DNA of 64,000 bases from Sipunculus nudus. Lineage: Eukaryota > Annelida > Sipuncula > Golfingiida > Sipunculidae. The notes beneath the pieces were generated by a model. The model was not told where the DNA came from and did not search any database. It was given only the letters and a program-made list of their open reading frames with translations. The position numbers and the translations under genes were made by a program. The DNA is taken from assembly GCA_026874595.1 (NCBI GenBank), contig CM049313.1:30192008-30256007 (forward strand). Reading direction: 5' to 3'. Below, piece by piece: positions 37,945-49,337 of the stretch (its first letter is position 1; each line of letters starts with the position of its first letter).

Positions 37945-39428
37945 TCACCAATCCACCTCTTCACTCCCCCTGAGGGCCCGATAGCAGGCCACCAACTTGG
38001 CAGCCTACTGCAGACCAAGTCTGTTCCAGAGTTTGTTTTGGATGTGGCTAAAATTTGAAAAAAAAAAATGCGCTCTATAGATGCAGAACTGACAGGCATG
38101 CACAAGAGTTGTGTTGCTTTGTCACATAAATCCTGGTTAAATTAGTTAAGTTCTTTATACACTTCCACCACACAGCTGGTTTTGTCTTTGTGATAGCAGC
38201 CTCATGCAACAGTGACTTTGGAATATTGGTGGAGTCTGCAGTGAAGTTCAGTAAGTCAGGGTGGAGGTCAGGGCAGTATTGAAGCAGGTTTTCATGAGCA
38301 GCACTGATTTGATCTGTAAGAAGTTTCTTTCCTCTGTAGACTGGGTGGACCATGTTGGCCAGAAAGTGACTACTGGTCATTGCTTGGTTAAATCTTTTCT
38401 TAACCTTGTCCTTGTGGGGTTCAAGCTCTGGTTCACCAAGCAAGTCAAGCCATGCCTCACAAGCATCAGCAATGGTAGCACTGTCAGACTGAAGTTTGTG
38501 CAGCACAATTGCAATTGGCTTTAATTGTTGATAGAGATGTTTAGCTTCGTTGAAAAGGCCAACATTATGAAAAAGTTTCTGGATTCTCTCATCATCAGCA
38601 TCTTCATTCTGAGCTATGAGCAGAAGAACAAAAGGCAGGTTTGTCAAGTAAGTCTCTATACATTTCAGCTGACTATACCACCTGGTCTCAGCTGGCAGTT
38701 GTGGCTTGACCGATCCTCCAATAGCATCAAGAAGAGCACTAGGGGTGTGATGATTTCTAAAATATTTGTTTATTTCTACTCTTTGATTTACAACTGCTGA
38801 AGGTGTCACATCCTGACCAAGAAGATATAACCATTGGGATGAACATCCATAGACTGTGAGCTTCTGGTCATGTTCCTTTATAGCTGCTCGTGTGACTTCA
38901 ATCTTTTTTTCATTGTCAGTGACAAAAGCAATAACTCTGCAGTCAAGGTCTGAGGCTTGGGTTAGGGCATCTTTTGCTGTTGATGTACAGTAGGATGCTG
39001 TCTTCCTGTTAGCTCCAGTTTCTGTGGAGGACAGGAAGAACGACTTCTCTCCAGTATGTAGGCTGCTAGCAATCACTGGACTGTTATGGATATCACTCCA
39101 CTCGTCTTGTGTCAGAGTGACATTTCTGCCCTCAAGTTCAGTCTTCATATGTTGTGTTACCTATCATGCACCCTGTTCAACAGATCACCAGCAAGTTGCT
39201 TTCTTGATGGCGGCTTGTAACCAGGCCGTAGCATATGCACCAAACGCAGGAACTCCGGATGAGAAGCCACACTGAAAGGGATGTTGCAAGCAAAAAACAT
39301 TCTTGCGACTTGTTCATCAAGCCCTCTTTAGTTTTAGCATTGGTTGTCATCCCAAAATTGGATACAGAAGTCTGTAGAAGTTTTGCACACTTGGATGGGG
39401 GCTCATCAGCTGTTGCAGATTCATTCTT
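37945..39428 (-). pseudogene. hAT transposase, main exon (catalytic and dimerisation domains), decayed
   Basis: hAT transposases cut and paste DNA with an RNase H-like DDE fold and dimerise through a C-terminal domain. The exon begins after an acceptor (tttcag) at 39429-39430, with KNESATADEPPSKCAKLL. About 39325 the frame shifts to HMLRPGYKPPSRKQLAGDLL, and near 39160 shifts again into the long block LTQDEWSDIHN, SSLHTGEKSFFLSSTETG, FVTDNEKK, PAETRWYSQL (the conserved RW). After a T9-type run (38058-38068) the dimerisation motif SSASIERIF is followed in another frame by NKLWNRLGLQ, an internal TAG (38005-38007), AAKLVACYRALRG and a terminal stop at 37945-37947. Three frameshifts and one nonsense codon make this inactive. 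The family assignment is firm; similarity to vertebrate ZBED-type proteins is expected. Confidence 0.92.
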
Positions 39429-42283
39429 CTGAAATGAATGGAAAAGTACATGTATTAAACTAGACATTTCTTGGCACCGCAGGTGCCAGAGTATCCCCAG
39501 ACATAGTAGGCCCCCCCCTTTAAGAATAGATCCCCATTTTTAGCAGCATATACTGACATATTTCTTCCATCTAACAATCCACAATCTTGTTGAAGATGTT
39601 GGACCTTGATCTTTTTAAAGATGTGTCCTGTGACCTTGACCTTTGACCTCATGACCCCAAAATCAATTCGGGTCTTGCTTTTCCAATGGGACATATGCAA
39701 GTCAAGTTTGAAATCTATACATCAATAAAGCAGGAATTATCATCCAGAATCTAATTTTTGGACAGACAGCTCCTGTGACCTTCACCTTTGACCTTGTGGC
39801 CTCAAAATTGATAGGGTTCTTCCTCTCTTGGCAGGTGAACTATATGTGCAAGATGAAAGATCTGAGATGAAATGTTTGGCTGAAAATGCATCCACAATCT
39901 TTTTTAAACAAGTTTCCTGTGACCTTGACCTTTGACCTAATGACCCCAAAATCAATTTGGGTCTTGCTTTTCCAATGGGTCAAATACAAGTCAAGTTTGA
40001 AATCCATACATCAATAAAAGCAGGAATTATCATCCAGAAACTAATTTTTTGACAGATGGCTCCTGTGACCTTCATCTTTGACCTTGTGACCTCCAAATTG
40101 ATAGGGGTCTTTCACTCTTGGCAGGTGAACTATATGTGCAAGATGAAAGATCTGAGATGAATTGTTTGGCTGAAAATGCATCCACAATCTTTTAAAACAG
40201 GTTTCTTGTGACCTTGACCTTTGACCTCATGACCCCAAAATCAATTCGGGTCTTGCTTTTCCAATGGGACATATACAAGTCAAGATTGAATTCCATACAT
40301 CAATAAAAGCAGGAATTATCATCCAGAAACTAATTTTTGGACAGATGGCTCCTGTGACCTTCACCTTTGACCTTGTGAGCTCCAAATTGATAGGGGTCTT
40401 CCACTCTTGGCAGGTGAACTATATGTGCAAGATGAAAGATCTGAGATGAATTGTTTGGCTGAAAATGCATCCACAATCTTTTTAAACAGGTTTCATGTGA
40501 CCTTGACCTCTGACCTCATGACCCCAAAATCAATTCGGGTCTTGCTTTTCCAATGGGACATATACAAGTCAAGATTGAAATCCATACATCAATAAAAGCA
40601 GGAATTATCATCAAGGAACTAATTTTTGGACATATGGCTCCTGTGACCTTCACCTTTGACCTTGTGACTTCAAAACTGATAGGGGTCTTCCCCTATTGGC
40701 AGATGACTTATATGTGCAAGATGAAAGGTCTGAGATGAATTGTTTGGCTGAAAATGCATCCACAATCTTTTAAAACAGGTTTCTTGTGACCTTGACCTTT
40801 GACCTCATGACCCCAAAATCAATTCGGGTCTTGCTTTTCCAATGGGACATATACAAGTCAAGATTGAATTCCATACATCAATAAAAGCAGGAATTATCAT
40901 CCAGAAACTAATTTTTGGACAGATGGCTCCTGTGACCTTCACCTTTGACCTTGTGAGCTCCAAATTGATAGGGGTCTTCCACTCTTGGCAGGTGAACTAT
41001 ATGTGCAAGATGAAAGATCTGAGATGAATTGTTTGGCTGAAAATGCATCCACAATCTTTTTAAACAGGTTTCATGTGACCTTGACCTCTGACCTCATGAC
41101 CCCAAAATCAATTCGGGTCTTGCTTTTCCAATGGGACATATACAAGTCAAGATTGAAATCCATACATCAATAAAAGCAGGAATTATCATCAAGGAACTAA
41201 ATTTTGGACAGATGGCTCCTGTGACCTTCACCTTTGACCTTGTGACCTCCAAATTGATAGGGGTCTTCCACTCTTGGCAGGTGAACTATATGTGCAAGAT
41301 GAAAGATCTGAGATGAATTGTTTGGCTGAAAATGCATCCACAATCTTTTAAAACAGGTTTCCTGTGACCTTGACCTTTGACCTCATGACCCCAAAATCAA
41401 TTCGGGTCTTGCTTTTCCAATGGGTCAAATACTATCATAGGAAAGGTCATGACCCCAATTTAAATAAACATCATCCCATAACCCATACCTATGTATATGC
41501 ATAATATAAAAGAAATCTTTCCATTAGTTTTTGACTTATAATGCTCACAGTACTGTAAGGTGGCAATGTTGAAGGTATTAAACGGCACTAAAACAAGTAA
41601 AGAATAATAGGTGGCGCCACCAGTTTCTGGAACATGACAACACTATCCAAGATCATCCATCAAGTTGATTTTGGGATAAATCCATGCAAGATTTCTTGAG
41701 ATATTAAAGAATTTGTGTGATTTTCACCAAAGTTGGACCTATTTTAAGGTCAAGGACACTCTCCTAGTAAAGGTCATGACCTCATTTTAAATAGGCGTTG
41801 TCCTCTTACCCATTTCCATACATATACCAAGTTTGGTAAAGTTCTGTGAAATATTTTTTGGGTTATCGCGCCAACAAGATTTATATGCGGTGGCGGCGGC
41901 GGCGGGACCAGTATGAAAACATAGTATCCCCCGACTTTGTCTGGGGATACAATTAAATAACTGCATGGTTTGTTATCTACCAGAGAGAGAGGCATTTTAA
42001 CCTTACTAAGGGTAGAGCCTGTTCATTAAATAGCATATATAAATAGATCATGAAAAAATCAGAGAATATTTAGAGAAAAGAATAAACCAGTGTTTTGTAC
42101 ATTTGATTAAGAAATTTGGCTGAGTTTTTTTTAATGATACTTATTAGCTACTAAAACCCATTAACTTACTCTTTATTATATGCATATCATTTTGAATATA
42201 CCAAATATTTTGTGACTGGTGGATTACATTCTATTGCTGCAGTTTAATAAATATTACTTGACAGTTGTAATATAACAACTTAC
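39429..42283 (-). other. Intron of the hAT transposase gene
   Basis: Bounded by GTAAGT and TTTCAG on the minus strand. All but ~360 bp is the C2 element (39460-41952), which starts only ~30 bp from the acceptor. Confidence 0.8.
39460..41952 (-). mobile_element. C-family element (C2) in the transposase intron
   Basis: Left CTAGACATTTCTT then GGCACC-GCA-GGTGCC (39473-39487). Read on the minus strand this is hairpin, 9 nt, CTAG, then T. The right end GTATCCCC..TGTCTGGGGATACAA (41926-41952) is a hairpin whose outer arm recurs inverted at 39494-39506 (GTATCCCCAGACA). The GCG tract is at 41887-41906. The core has about seven 286-291-bp units (markers at 39649, 39935, 40225, 40513, 40803, 41091, 41382). 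Each unit is a dimer of ~144-bp halves carrying TGACCT-type motifs. 40264-40840 and 40842-41418 are nearly identical. No coding capacity. Confidence 0.88.
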
Positions 42284-42499
42284 CTGATCTGAATCATGGT
42301 CATGTGGTTTCTTCAAGTCAGCTGAACCACTGCAAAGTGATCTTTTTGGATCTTGCTTCCTTGCACTTGGGCATTTCTCTCTGTGAGCTCGCAGCCGTAT
42401 GACTCTATTACTGATTTCAGACTTGCAGCCTTTACATATAGCATTTGTTGCTCCCTCATCTATATCATAGAAGTTCCAGACAGGGTCCTTTGGCCTCAT
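42284..42499 (-). pseudogene. hAT transposase exon 1, BED-type zinc finger
   Basis: Seventy-two codons from ATG at 42497-42499 to a consensus donor (CAG|GTAAGT, donor bases 42278-42283). VWNFYD followed by CKGCKSEIS and RAHREKC gives the Cys-x2-Cys ... His-x4-Cys arrangement of a BED finger, the DNA-binding module that recognises transposon ends in this family. It joins in phase 0 to the acceptor at 39429. The exon itself is intact. The 2.85-kb intron is mostly the inserted C2 element. Confidence 0.88.
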
Positions 42500-43960
42500 C
42501 TTAGAATTTGTGATGATAACAGTTGGATTACAGAATGGATAAGTTGTTAGACTTAAAAATTTCCACCTTTAATATAGGCAAATCTAATCATCCATGAACA
42601 CTTAAATCCCTCCCACATCTCTGTGGCAGCCTATCACTAAATGTCACAGTTCATGTCCCACACCAAGGCCCAATATCAAAGCTTTGTACCAGAAAGTCTT
42701 TGATAATCAGAAGTTAAGATCAAACATACAGCAATAATAAGCTAGCATGGAGTATAAGTCCAGGCAAGACTGAAATTGACTCAAAACTGACTCTGAGGTT
42801 GCTCAATTAATCTCCATTCCCATAGCCTCTGGGTAAACATCCTTTAATGATGCAAGTCAGTATTGTAAAACAAATAATGATTATCAGGGAGCCATAAAGT
42901 GGAACAAGTTTTGTGCTCAAGATCATCTCAAGATTAATTAAGTTTGGTCACATAACTGTTTCCCTTCCACCTGTCCAAGCATTAACCACATGGTTCACTG
43001 CACTAGTCCAGAGGTAGGCTTCATGTATCTTGTATTATAGCCACTACTTTAGAGCCCATGTAAAAAAGTGTTTAGTATGAATGGTTTGTCAGATGATCAG
43101 TATATCACTGCATCTACTTAAGACCCTGAGTAATAAAGTAAATTGTATGAATAATTTGTCAGATGACCAGTACACTGAATGGTATCAGCCAGTATTAGCC
43201 GGTTAAAGCCAGTTAAAGCCACCGGCCCGGTCAATATGAGTAAAAGCCGGCTTTTGGCCAACCCTGTTTTGAAATGACATAAGTTCAATGATAAATGTCA
43301 CAAATAAGGTGCTTCACTGTGCCAGTCTCATAAGAATCTCTCTGTACCTGATAGCAGACCACCAACTTGGGGGCCTATCACAAAATGTCACAGTTCATGT
43401 CCCACACCAAGGCCCAATATATCAAAGCTTTCTACCGGAAAGTCTTTGGTAATTAAAAGTTAAGATCAAACTTACAGCAATAATAAGTTAGCATAGAGTT
43501 TAAGTCAAGGCTAAACTGAAATTGACTCAAAACTGACTCTGATTTTGTTCATTTAATTAATCTCCACCCCATACCTTCTAGGTTAACAACTAAACATCCT
43601 TTTATGATACAAGTCAATATTGTAAAACAAACAATGATTATCAGGAAGCCATTAAGTGGATCCAGTTTTGTGCTCAATATCATATGAAGACTAACAAAGT
43701 TTGGTCACATAACTGTCACGCTTCCACCTGTCCATCTAGTAACCACATGGTTCACTGCACTAGTAAGTCCAAAGTTAGGCTTTGTATCGGTTATCTTATA
43801 TTACAGCCACTATTTTAAAGCCCAATTAAAAAAGTGTACATTATGAATGGTTTGTCAGATGACCAGTATATCACTGAAACTATTTTAAAGCCTGAGTAAA
43901 AAAAATATTGTATGAATGATTTGTCAGATGAACAGTACATTAAATTCCATAAATTATGGA

Positions 43961-44318
43961 AAAAGTGGACATGCTAAAAAAAAGTAGGGTTTAATATAAA
44001 CTAAAATGCATTATTCCCCTGAAAGTGAAATAAAGGTAAAAGTCCATTCTGTCCACTTGCCTGTCCATCTGTAAATTTTTTATATGCATCACAGTACCTC
44101 AAATCTTCTACTGTTTTTCTTCATGACAGTCATGTCAGAGTTTTAGTTTTGCAATCATATATTTAGAACTTTACTATAACCTGGTGGGAGGGCCATTTCC
44201 TCTTACCTCATCTTATGCTTATATTTATGAAAAACATTACAATTGAAAACAGCATATTTTGCATTTGCTAAAATTTCAAACTTCAGCTGAGTACCCCGAC
44301 TCATGGGTCCCTTGTTTA
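43961..44318 (-). repeat. Segment X, copy 2
   Basis: Inverted copy of 21733-21964 plus 24393-24500, contiguous here, so it documents the site before A3 inserted. It ends at 44318 with an aacaagggaccc-type terminus and abuts a G-family fragment. Its other side (36060-36110) lies beyond the hAT insertions. Confidence 0.8.
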
Positions 44319-44695
44319 AAAAGTGCATTATGTTTGGGCCCATAACTACAAAACATTACACAATACTGACCTAATTTTTGGTATGTACATAGAAAATTTA
44401 TGTAATAATATGCATACTAAATATGATCTAAAACAGATAGTGGTTTTCATATTAGAATGTCCTCAAGTGTAACGATGGGTTTTTTAATGGGAAATGGTTT
44501 TTCCATAATATCTCAAAGGAACCAAGTCCCAGTAATCCAATTTTCTGTATGGTACATCTTTTGGGGGACATCTAACTGAATGCAAAATTTTTTATTTGGT
44601 CTTATGGTTTCAAAATGTGCCCTGTTGACAGACAGCTGGACGGATGGACAAAGGACCACTACTATAGCTCAGATGACTTATAGTCAGCTGAGCTA
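44319..44695 (-). mobile_element. G-family terminal fragment (G2)
   Basis: aaaaagtgcattatgtttgggccc, tctcaaaggaaccaagt and gacatctaactg match 25610-26683. It ends in the same 13-bp stem-loop AGCTCAGATGACT-TAT-AGTCAGCTGAGCT at 44665-44693, with a short GGAC-type tract before it. Confidence 0.75.
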
Positions 44696-45826
44696 ATAAT
44701 CAACTGCATCCTTGTCTATCATTAATTTGCTTCATATAATCCCTAAAAGTAAACAATTTTATTTTATTATCTATTTTTCATTTTTATGATTGAAATGAAA
44801 AATACCCAATGGTGACTGCATGGTGTCATTTAGAATACATTTTCGGCTATCAATGGAAGATCCATAAACCATTAGTAATGGCAAGGTAATTTCCTGTTAC
44901 TCATTAACTATAAAATTTCTTTTCCATTAATTTTTCTTAAAGTTATTATAAACCAATAAATTTTTTTTAGATTATTGTTTATTGTTATGTTTTTGGCCAA
45001 AACAACTACTAGAAATGGGGGTTGGACAGTTAGATCCAGTTGAAGCCACCCAAAAGCTAGCTGGTTACAGAGTATGCCTCGTTTCAAGCATGCATAATTG
45101 GCCTGAAAGGTCAACAAGAGGACACACATAGGGGTTTCAGTATAGCCTAGGTGAGACATGGTCTCATAAAAATTTTAATAAAAGCTACAGTTTTTGGTCA
45201 ATTCCTTTCAAATTTCAGAATTTAGAAGCTGAGATCATTATGTAGGTATGATGTGAAAATTAAATCAACAGTGCTTACAGGGAAAAAAAACATGCCATGG
45301 CCAAATTTGGGCAAAATTTAAGGTACTGATTTTATATTTATGCAAATAACATATAAAATTTGTTCAATGTCACTTCTTTGGAGTGCATTTGAAAATGATC
45401 TTGCCCCGTGATAGAGCAGTGAGGTCGAAATAAATCTGAAGAAATCTTATGGGAATGCATACATACTCACTCAACCCAATTTCTTTTGGCTATTTCAACA
45501 CACAAACGCACCCCCTGTATAGACACCCCCTGGTCTCTATTATAATACTGGGGGTTGAAGCAAGTCATGGCACGGCGGCCTGATATCTGCCGGCAAAACT
45601 GTGAATTGGATACTGTAAATACTCGTTTAAGCCCCGTTGTTCTGTATGCAAAGGGTACACTGAACACTAAGGTTAAATTGAACACAAAGTGACAGGTATA
45701 GTTGAAAGAATATTTCAGAATATTTTTCTGTGAGAAATATTTATAAATGTCATCAATATCCATAGTTTTTGTCCAGGTAATTTAGGCGAACAAAAAATCG
45801 TTTGCCTAATGTGCCCATGCCTGCAT
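44696..45826. other. Mixed unassigned sequence with a G-family piece
   Basis: 45175-45345 matches the G segment at 25300-25445. 44700-45170 and 45380-45826 show no recognised gene or repeat. The latter is less AT-rich (45480-45650) but has no convincing open frame. Confidence 0.5.
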
Positions 45827-46182
45827 GCAAAGAATCATGGTGATCAATGCATGAGTTGTTCAGATACTGGAGCTTTTGTATCAAAATTTCAATTATTCTG
45901 AGGGAGGGTACTTCTGAACCCCATAGCAAAGAGGATATGGGTAACACAGACCTTATTTCAGGCTACCAAGAAGATTTTTCAAATACCTCCCTGGATAACA
46001 ATTTAGAAGATTCTAGGTGCAATGGTAATGATTTGGGACCTGTTAAATTGCAAATATATCTTTGAAGGTCTCAAAAACAAAAATTTTAAGAAAATTTGTA
46101 AAATTTTGAAAAAAAATCCAGGTGGTGCCACCATTCTGCAGGAACTGATAAAACAGTCCATGATGAATGTGCATGCAAAGAA

Positions 46183-46853
46183 GCCAAAGAAGGATACCGG
46201 TCAACCTGTACCCAAGTCATCTCGTACTCAATTGGGGTCATCTTGTACCCCTAGACAAGTCATCTTGCAACCTGAAGCAAGTCATCTCTTATTTATACAT
46301 GAATTCTATACTATGGTGGCCCCATCCACATTGTGCGCTTCAGTACATACCTTGCTTGCACATTTCTTAATTTCTGGGTAATGCACAACATTTTGTAAAG
46401 TATTCAACTTTATCCTGCAAAACGATTTTACACTTACACTCTGCCCAGTGGCTACTTGCAAGTTTTCCCCATACAACATGAGAGTTTGTTTTCCTGTCTG
46501 TTAATAAACAAATGCATACTTTGTCTTTATAATTAAATATACAGGGACTTTTTATGAATTCGTTGAAACACCTCTTCTCTTAAATTTTTTATACCTGTTA
46601 CTTTTCATAGATATCTTATTAATTTTGCTCTAAATAAATCTGAAGGCAATATAAACTGGTCTTCTGGTCTTCTCTGAATTTAATATTTAAAAATAAATTT
46701 CAAAAGTACTTATACCCTACAGGCCCTTAGGAAACAGAGTTGCTGAACACAAATGTGTTTATTATTATGATTAGTTCTAAACCAAATATATAACAGCTCC
46801 TTTTATTTGTTGATCACTTTAAAACCCCATGCTTCTCTTACAATCTGGGTGGA

Positions 46854-46907
<54 letters not shown>

Positions 46908-47024
46908 TTGTTATTTTTTTCTTCTGCAGTCTGGTTATACACTGGTTTAAGGGTACGAGATCACCTATTTGGGTACGAGATAACTTATGTACGAGATGAC
47001 TTGGGTACGAGGTGACCAGAAGCC
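46183..47024. mobile_element. TIR element nested in E2 with 9-bp target duplication
   Basis: Ends are ~65-bp imperfect inverted repeats built from GTACCCAAGTCATCTCGTAC-type motifs (46197-46275 and 46945-47017). TGCAAAGAA occurs at 46174-46182 and 47025-47033, and uninterrupted E units contain tgcaaagaatcatgg, so it duplicates the target. A 9-bp duplication suits Mutator-like elements. No transposase is seen. Confidence 0.7.
46862..46902. repeat. (TA)n microsatellite
   Basis: About 40 bp of pure TA inside the TIR element. Confidence 0.95.
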
Positions 47025-47990
47025 TGCAAAGAATTATGGTAATCATGAATGCATGAGTTCTTCCGAAACTGGAGGATTTGTATCAAATTTTTAATAATAT
47101 TGAGGGGTACTTACAAGCCCTATATCTGGAAGGATATGGTTAACAGTAACCTAATATAAGGTTTCCAAGGAAATTTTTCATTGACTTCCCTGGATGTCAA
47201 ATTAGAACATTCTAGATTGAATGGTTATGATTTGTACCCTGTTAAAGTATGACACATATTTTAAGGTCTAAAATAAAGAGAAACAAATGCGTAAAAATTT
47301 GAAAAAAAAATCCAAGTGGTGCCACCAGTCTGCAGGAACTGATGAAACAGTCCATGATCAATATCCATGCAAAGAATCATGGTGTTCAATGCATTAGCTG
47401 TTCAGATACTGGAGCTTTTGAAACAAATTTTCAATTATTCTTGGGGGAACTTCCCGAGCCCCATAGCTCACGGGATATGGGTAAGAGAGACCTAATTTCA
47501 TGTTTCCATGGAGATTTTTCATGGACCTCCCAGGATGTGAAGTTCGAAGATTCTAGGTCCAATGGTTACGATTTGTGCCCTGTTAACGGACAACCACATT
47601 TGAAGGTCTCAAAAATTGAGAAAAAATGCGTAAAAATTGGATAAAATCCAGTGGGCACCACCAGTCTGCAGGAACTGATGAATCATGGTGATCAATGCAT
47701 TAGTTGTTAAGATGCTGGAGCTTTTGTATCAAATTTTTAATTATTCAGGGGGGAGGGGGGTACTTCTGAGTAACATAGCTCAGAGGATATGGGTAACAGA
47801 GACGAAATTTCTGATTTCAAAGGAGATTTTTTATGGACCTCCCTGGATGTGAAGTTAAGAAGATTCCAGGTCCAGCAGTTACAATTCGTTGCCTGGTTTC
47901 ACACAGACAGAGGAACGGACATACAAACAGATGCTGGACAAAGAGTGATCGTTATGGCTTAGATGACTTTTAGTCAGCCGAGCTAAATAC

Positions 47991-48778
47991 TCTCACTGTA
48001 TGGATATCGGACTCAATATATGGCAGGGCCTAATAATACTTTAATTGGGCTAGTGGCCGATATGTCCCTGAACCATGTGCACATCCATTCCTGTGTTATT
48101 GTTGTAAACTTTCAGTGATTGAAAATATGAATGGGATGCATGGCCCCAAAAGCGCCATGTGGAGGTATATATTCCATACAATTATTTTAGGCTGTTGCTA
48201 TAGGTCCGGATCCGGACACCAATCATACATGCTAAAGTTCGGGCACTTACTATGAGCATGCGCACTGTAGTGACACTGCCCAACCGATTATTGGAGCTAA
48301 TTTTCCAGCACCGATTGACGGACATACCAGAACATTGGCTATTCTGGCATTTATAAATCAATATAAATTTCATTTTATTCTAATTGTAGCACTTTATGTA
48401 GTACTTTCTAGAAAATATCCATAGACCTTGAGATCTGCAAAATAACCAAAGACTTTTCATAAAATGTGACAGAAGCGAACTGCTAAATTTCAAATTGACC
48501 ATGACCTAAGCATGTTTAAAATTTATATGTATAGCAGTACTCACAAATTAATGTTTAAACTAAAGACCTATATAAATGTATGTTCATTGTTTATAGGTTT
48601 GAGATGAAGTCCATATATGATGAAGAAATGTATTTAGGTCTACTTGTAGTTTAACATGTTAAGAAATTAATGAAAATTGATTAATGTTATTGGCTTCATT
48701 AATAAATTTCTATATGCACGTAGGCCCATAACTTCAGAGTTCATCCATAATTTGCACAGAGTATTACTCATATTGCTG
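47991..48778. other. Unassigned sequence
   Basis: No gene is recognised. TCCGGATCCGGA at 48205-48216 is a perfect palindrome. A similar aataggtccgga..ctggacac string recurs at 49415-49438, on the other side of the foldback element. Confidence 0.5.
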
Positions 48779-48788
48779 ATGTACCATT

Positions 48789-49327
48789 TAGACTGGTTCC
48801 CTGCTCTATTATGGCCCTCAGCCAAGCATAGAGACAGGCGTACAACGCCATCTTAAGTACTCCCAGTTGCAACTTCTGACTTACCTGTAGACTGGTTCCA
48901 ACTCCAGTCTGCACGCTCATACTGATTGTCATGGACTTTCACGCGATTGTGGCTGGTTATCCGTGAAGATTTCTTATAAAATTACTTTCTTTAGTTATTT
49001 ATAGTTTCCAAATATTGAAAAATGAGTTGTTGCACAAACATTGACTGATGGATGTATAGATGATACGATATACTGAATATTTGATATTCCACTGTACGTG
49101 GCATTGGTTTATTACCAATATCTATTAATCTAATGATAAATGTGTCACACGAATTGTACATCCAACTTTTGACAACTTCTCTGAGCAACGAAATGCTTAT
49201 TTTTATCATATATAAATCATACTTGAGTTGGAACCAATCTGCCGGGAGTCCTGAAGATGGCGTTGTACACCCGTCTCTATGATTGGCCTAGAGCAGCGGT
49301 GCCATAATAGAGCGGGGTACCAGTCTA
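48789..49327. mobile_element. Foldback/Mutator-like MITE with 10-bp target duplication
   Basis: The ends TAGACTGGT.CCC run inverted for ~110-120 bp (48789-48910 and 49225-49327; shared gctctattatgg, tagagac, gtacaacgccatctt, gttccaactc). They are flanked by ATGTACCATT (48779-48788) and ATGTACCGTT (49328-49337). Long terminal repeats with a 9-11-bp duplication are typical of Mutator-like non-autonomous elements. No transposase is seen. Confidence 0.8.
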
Positions 49328-49337
49328 ATGTACCGTT

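Larger units (their letters stand above)
37511..43266 (-). mobile_element. Younger hAT transposon with perfect 8-bp target duplication
   Basis: The termini CAGGGTTGG(T/C)C are inverted at 37511 and 43266, flanked by TTTTGAAA at 37503-37510 and 43267-43274. An 8-bp duplication and CAGGG-type ends are hallmarks of hAT elements. It inserted into an older copy of its own family. It encodes a two-exon BED/hAT transposase on the minus strand, now disrupted. Its 5.76 kb includes a 2.5-kb C element in the intron, so the original length was ~3.3 kb. Confidence 0.92.
36112..43952 (-). mobile_element. Older hAT copy, internally deleted, split by two insertions
   Basis: 36112 starts CAGGGATGGCCAGTAAGAGCC, the same terminus as the younger hAT at 37511. 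Homology to the younger copy continues at 36240-36316, 37388-37510 and, beyond the younger insertion, 43275-43380 (C-terminal transposase region). It then jumps to sequence homologous to 42620-43180 (43380-43935), so the transposase body is deleted. Flanks tttatgga (36104-36111) and attatgga (43953-43960) look like an aged 8-bp duplication. The right terminal inverted repeat is lost. Confidence 0.7.
45827..47990 (-). mobile_element. E-family element (E2), interrupted
   Basis: It carries E units (ccaccagtctgcag, catgcaaagaatcatggtgatcaatgcat, agaagattctaggt) and ends at 47949-47989 with gatgacttttagtcagccgagct, a mutated version of the G/A stem-loop terminus. The left terminus is absent. A TIR element is inserted at 46183-47024, and host E sequence continues on both sides. 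Confidence 0.75.

Noticed and set aside
46022-46381. 119-codon frame across E2 and the nested TIR element
   Set aside because: It runs across the insertion boundary at 46183, so it is a chance fusion.
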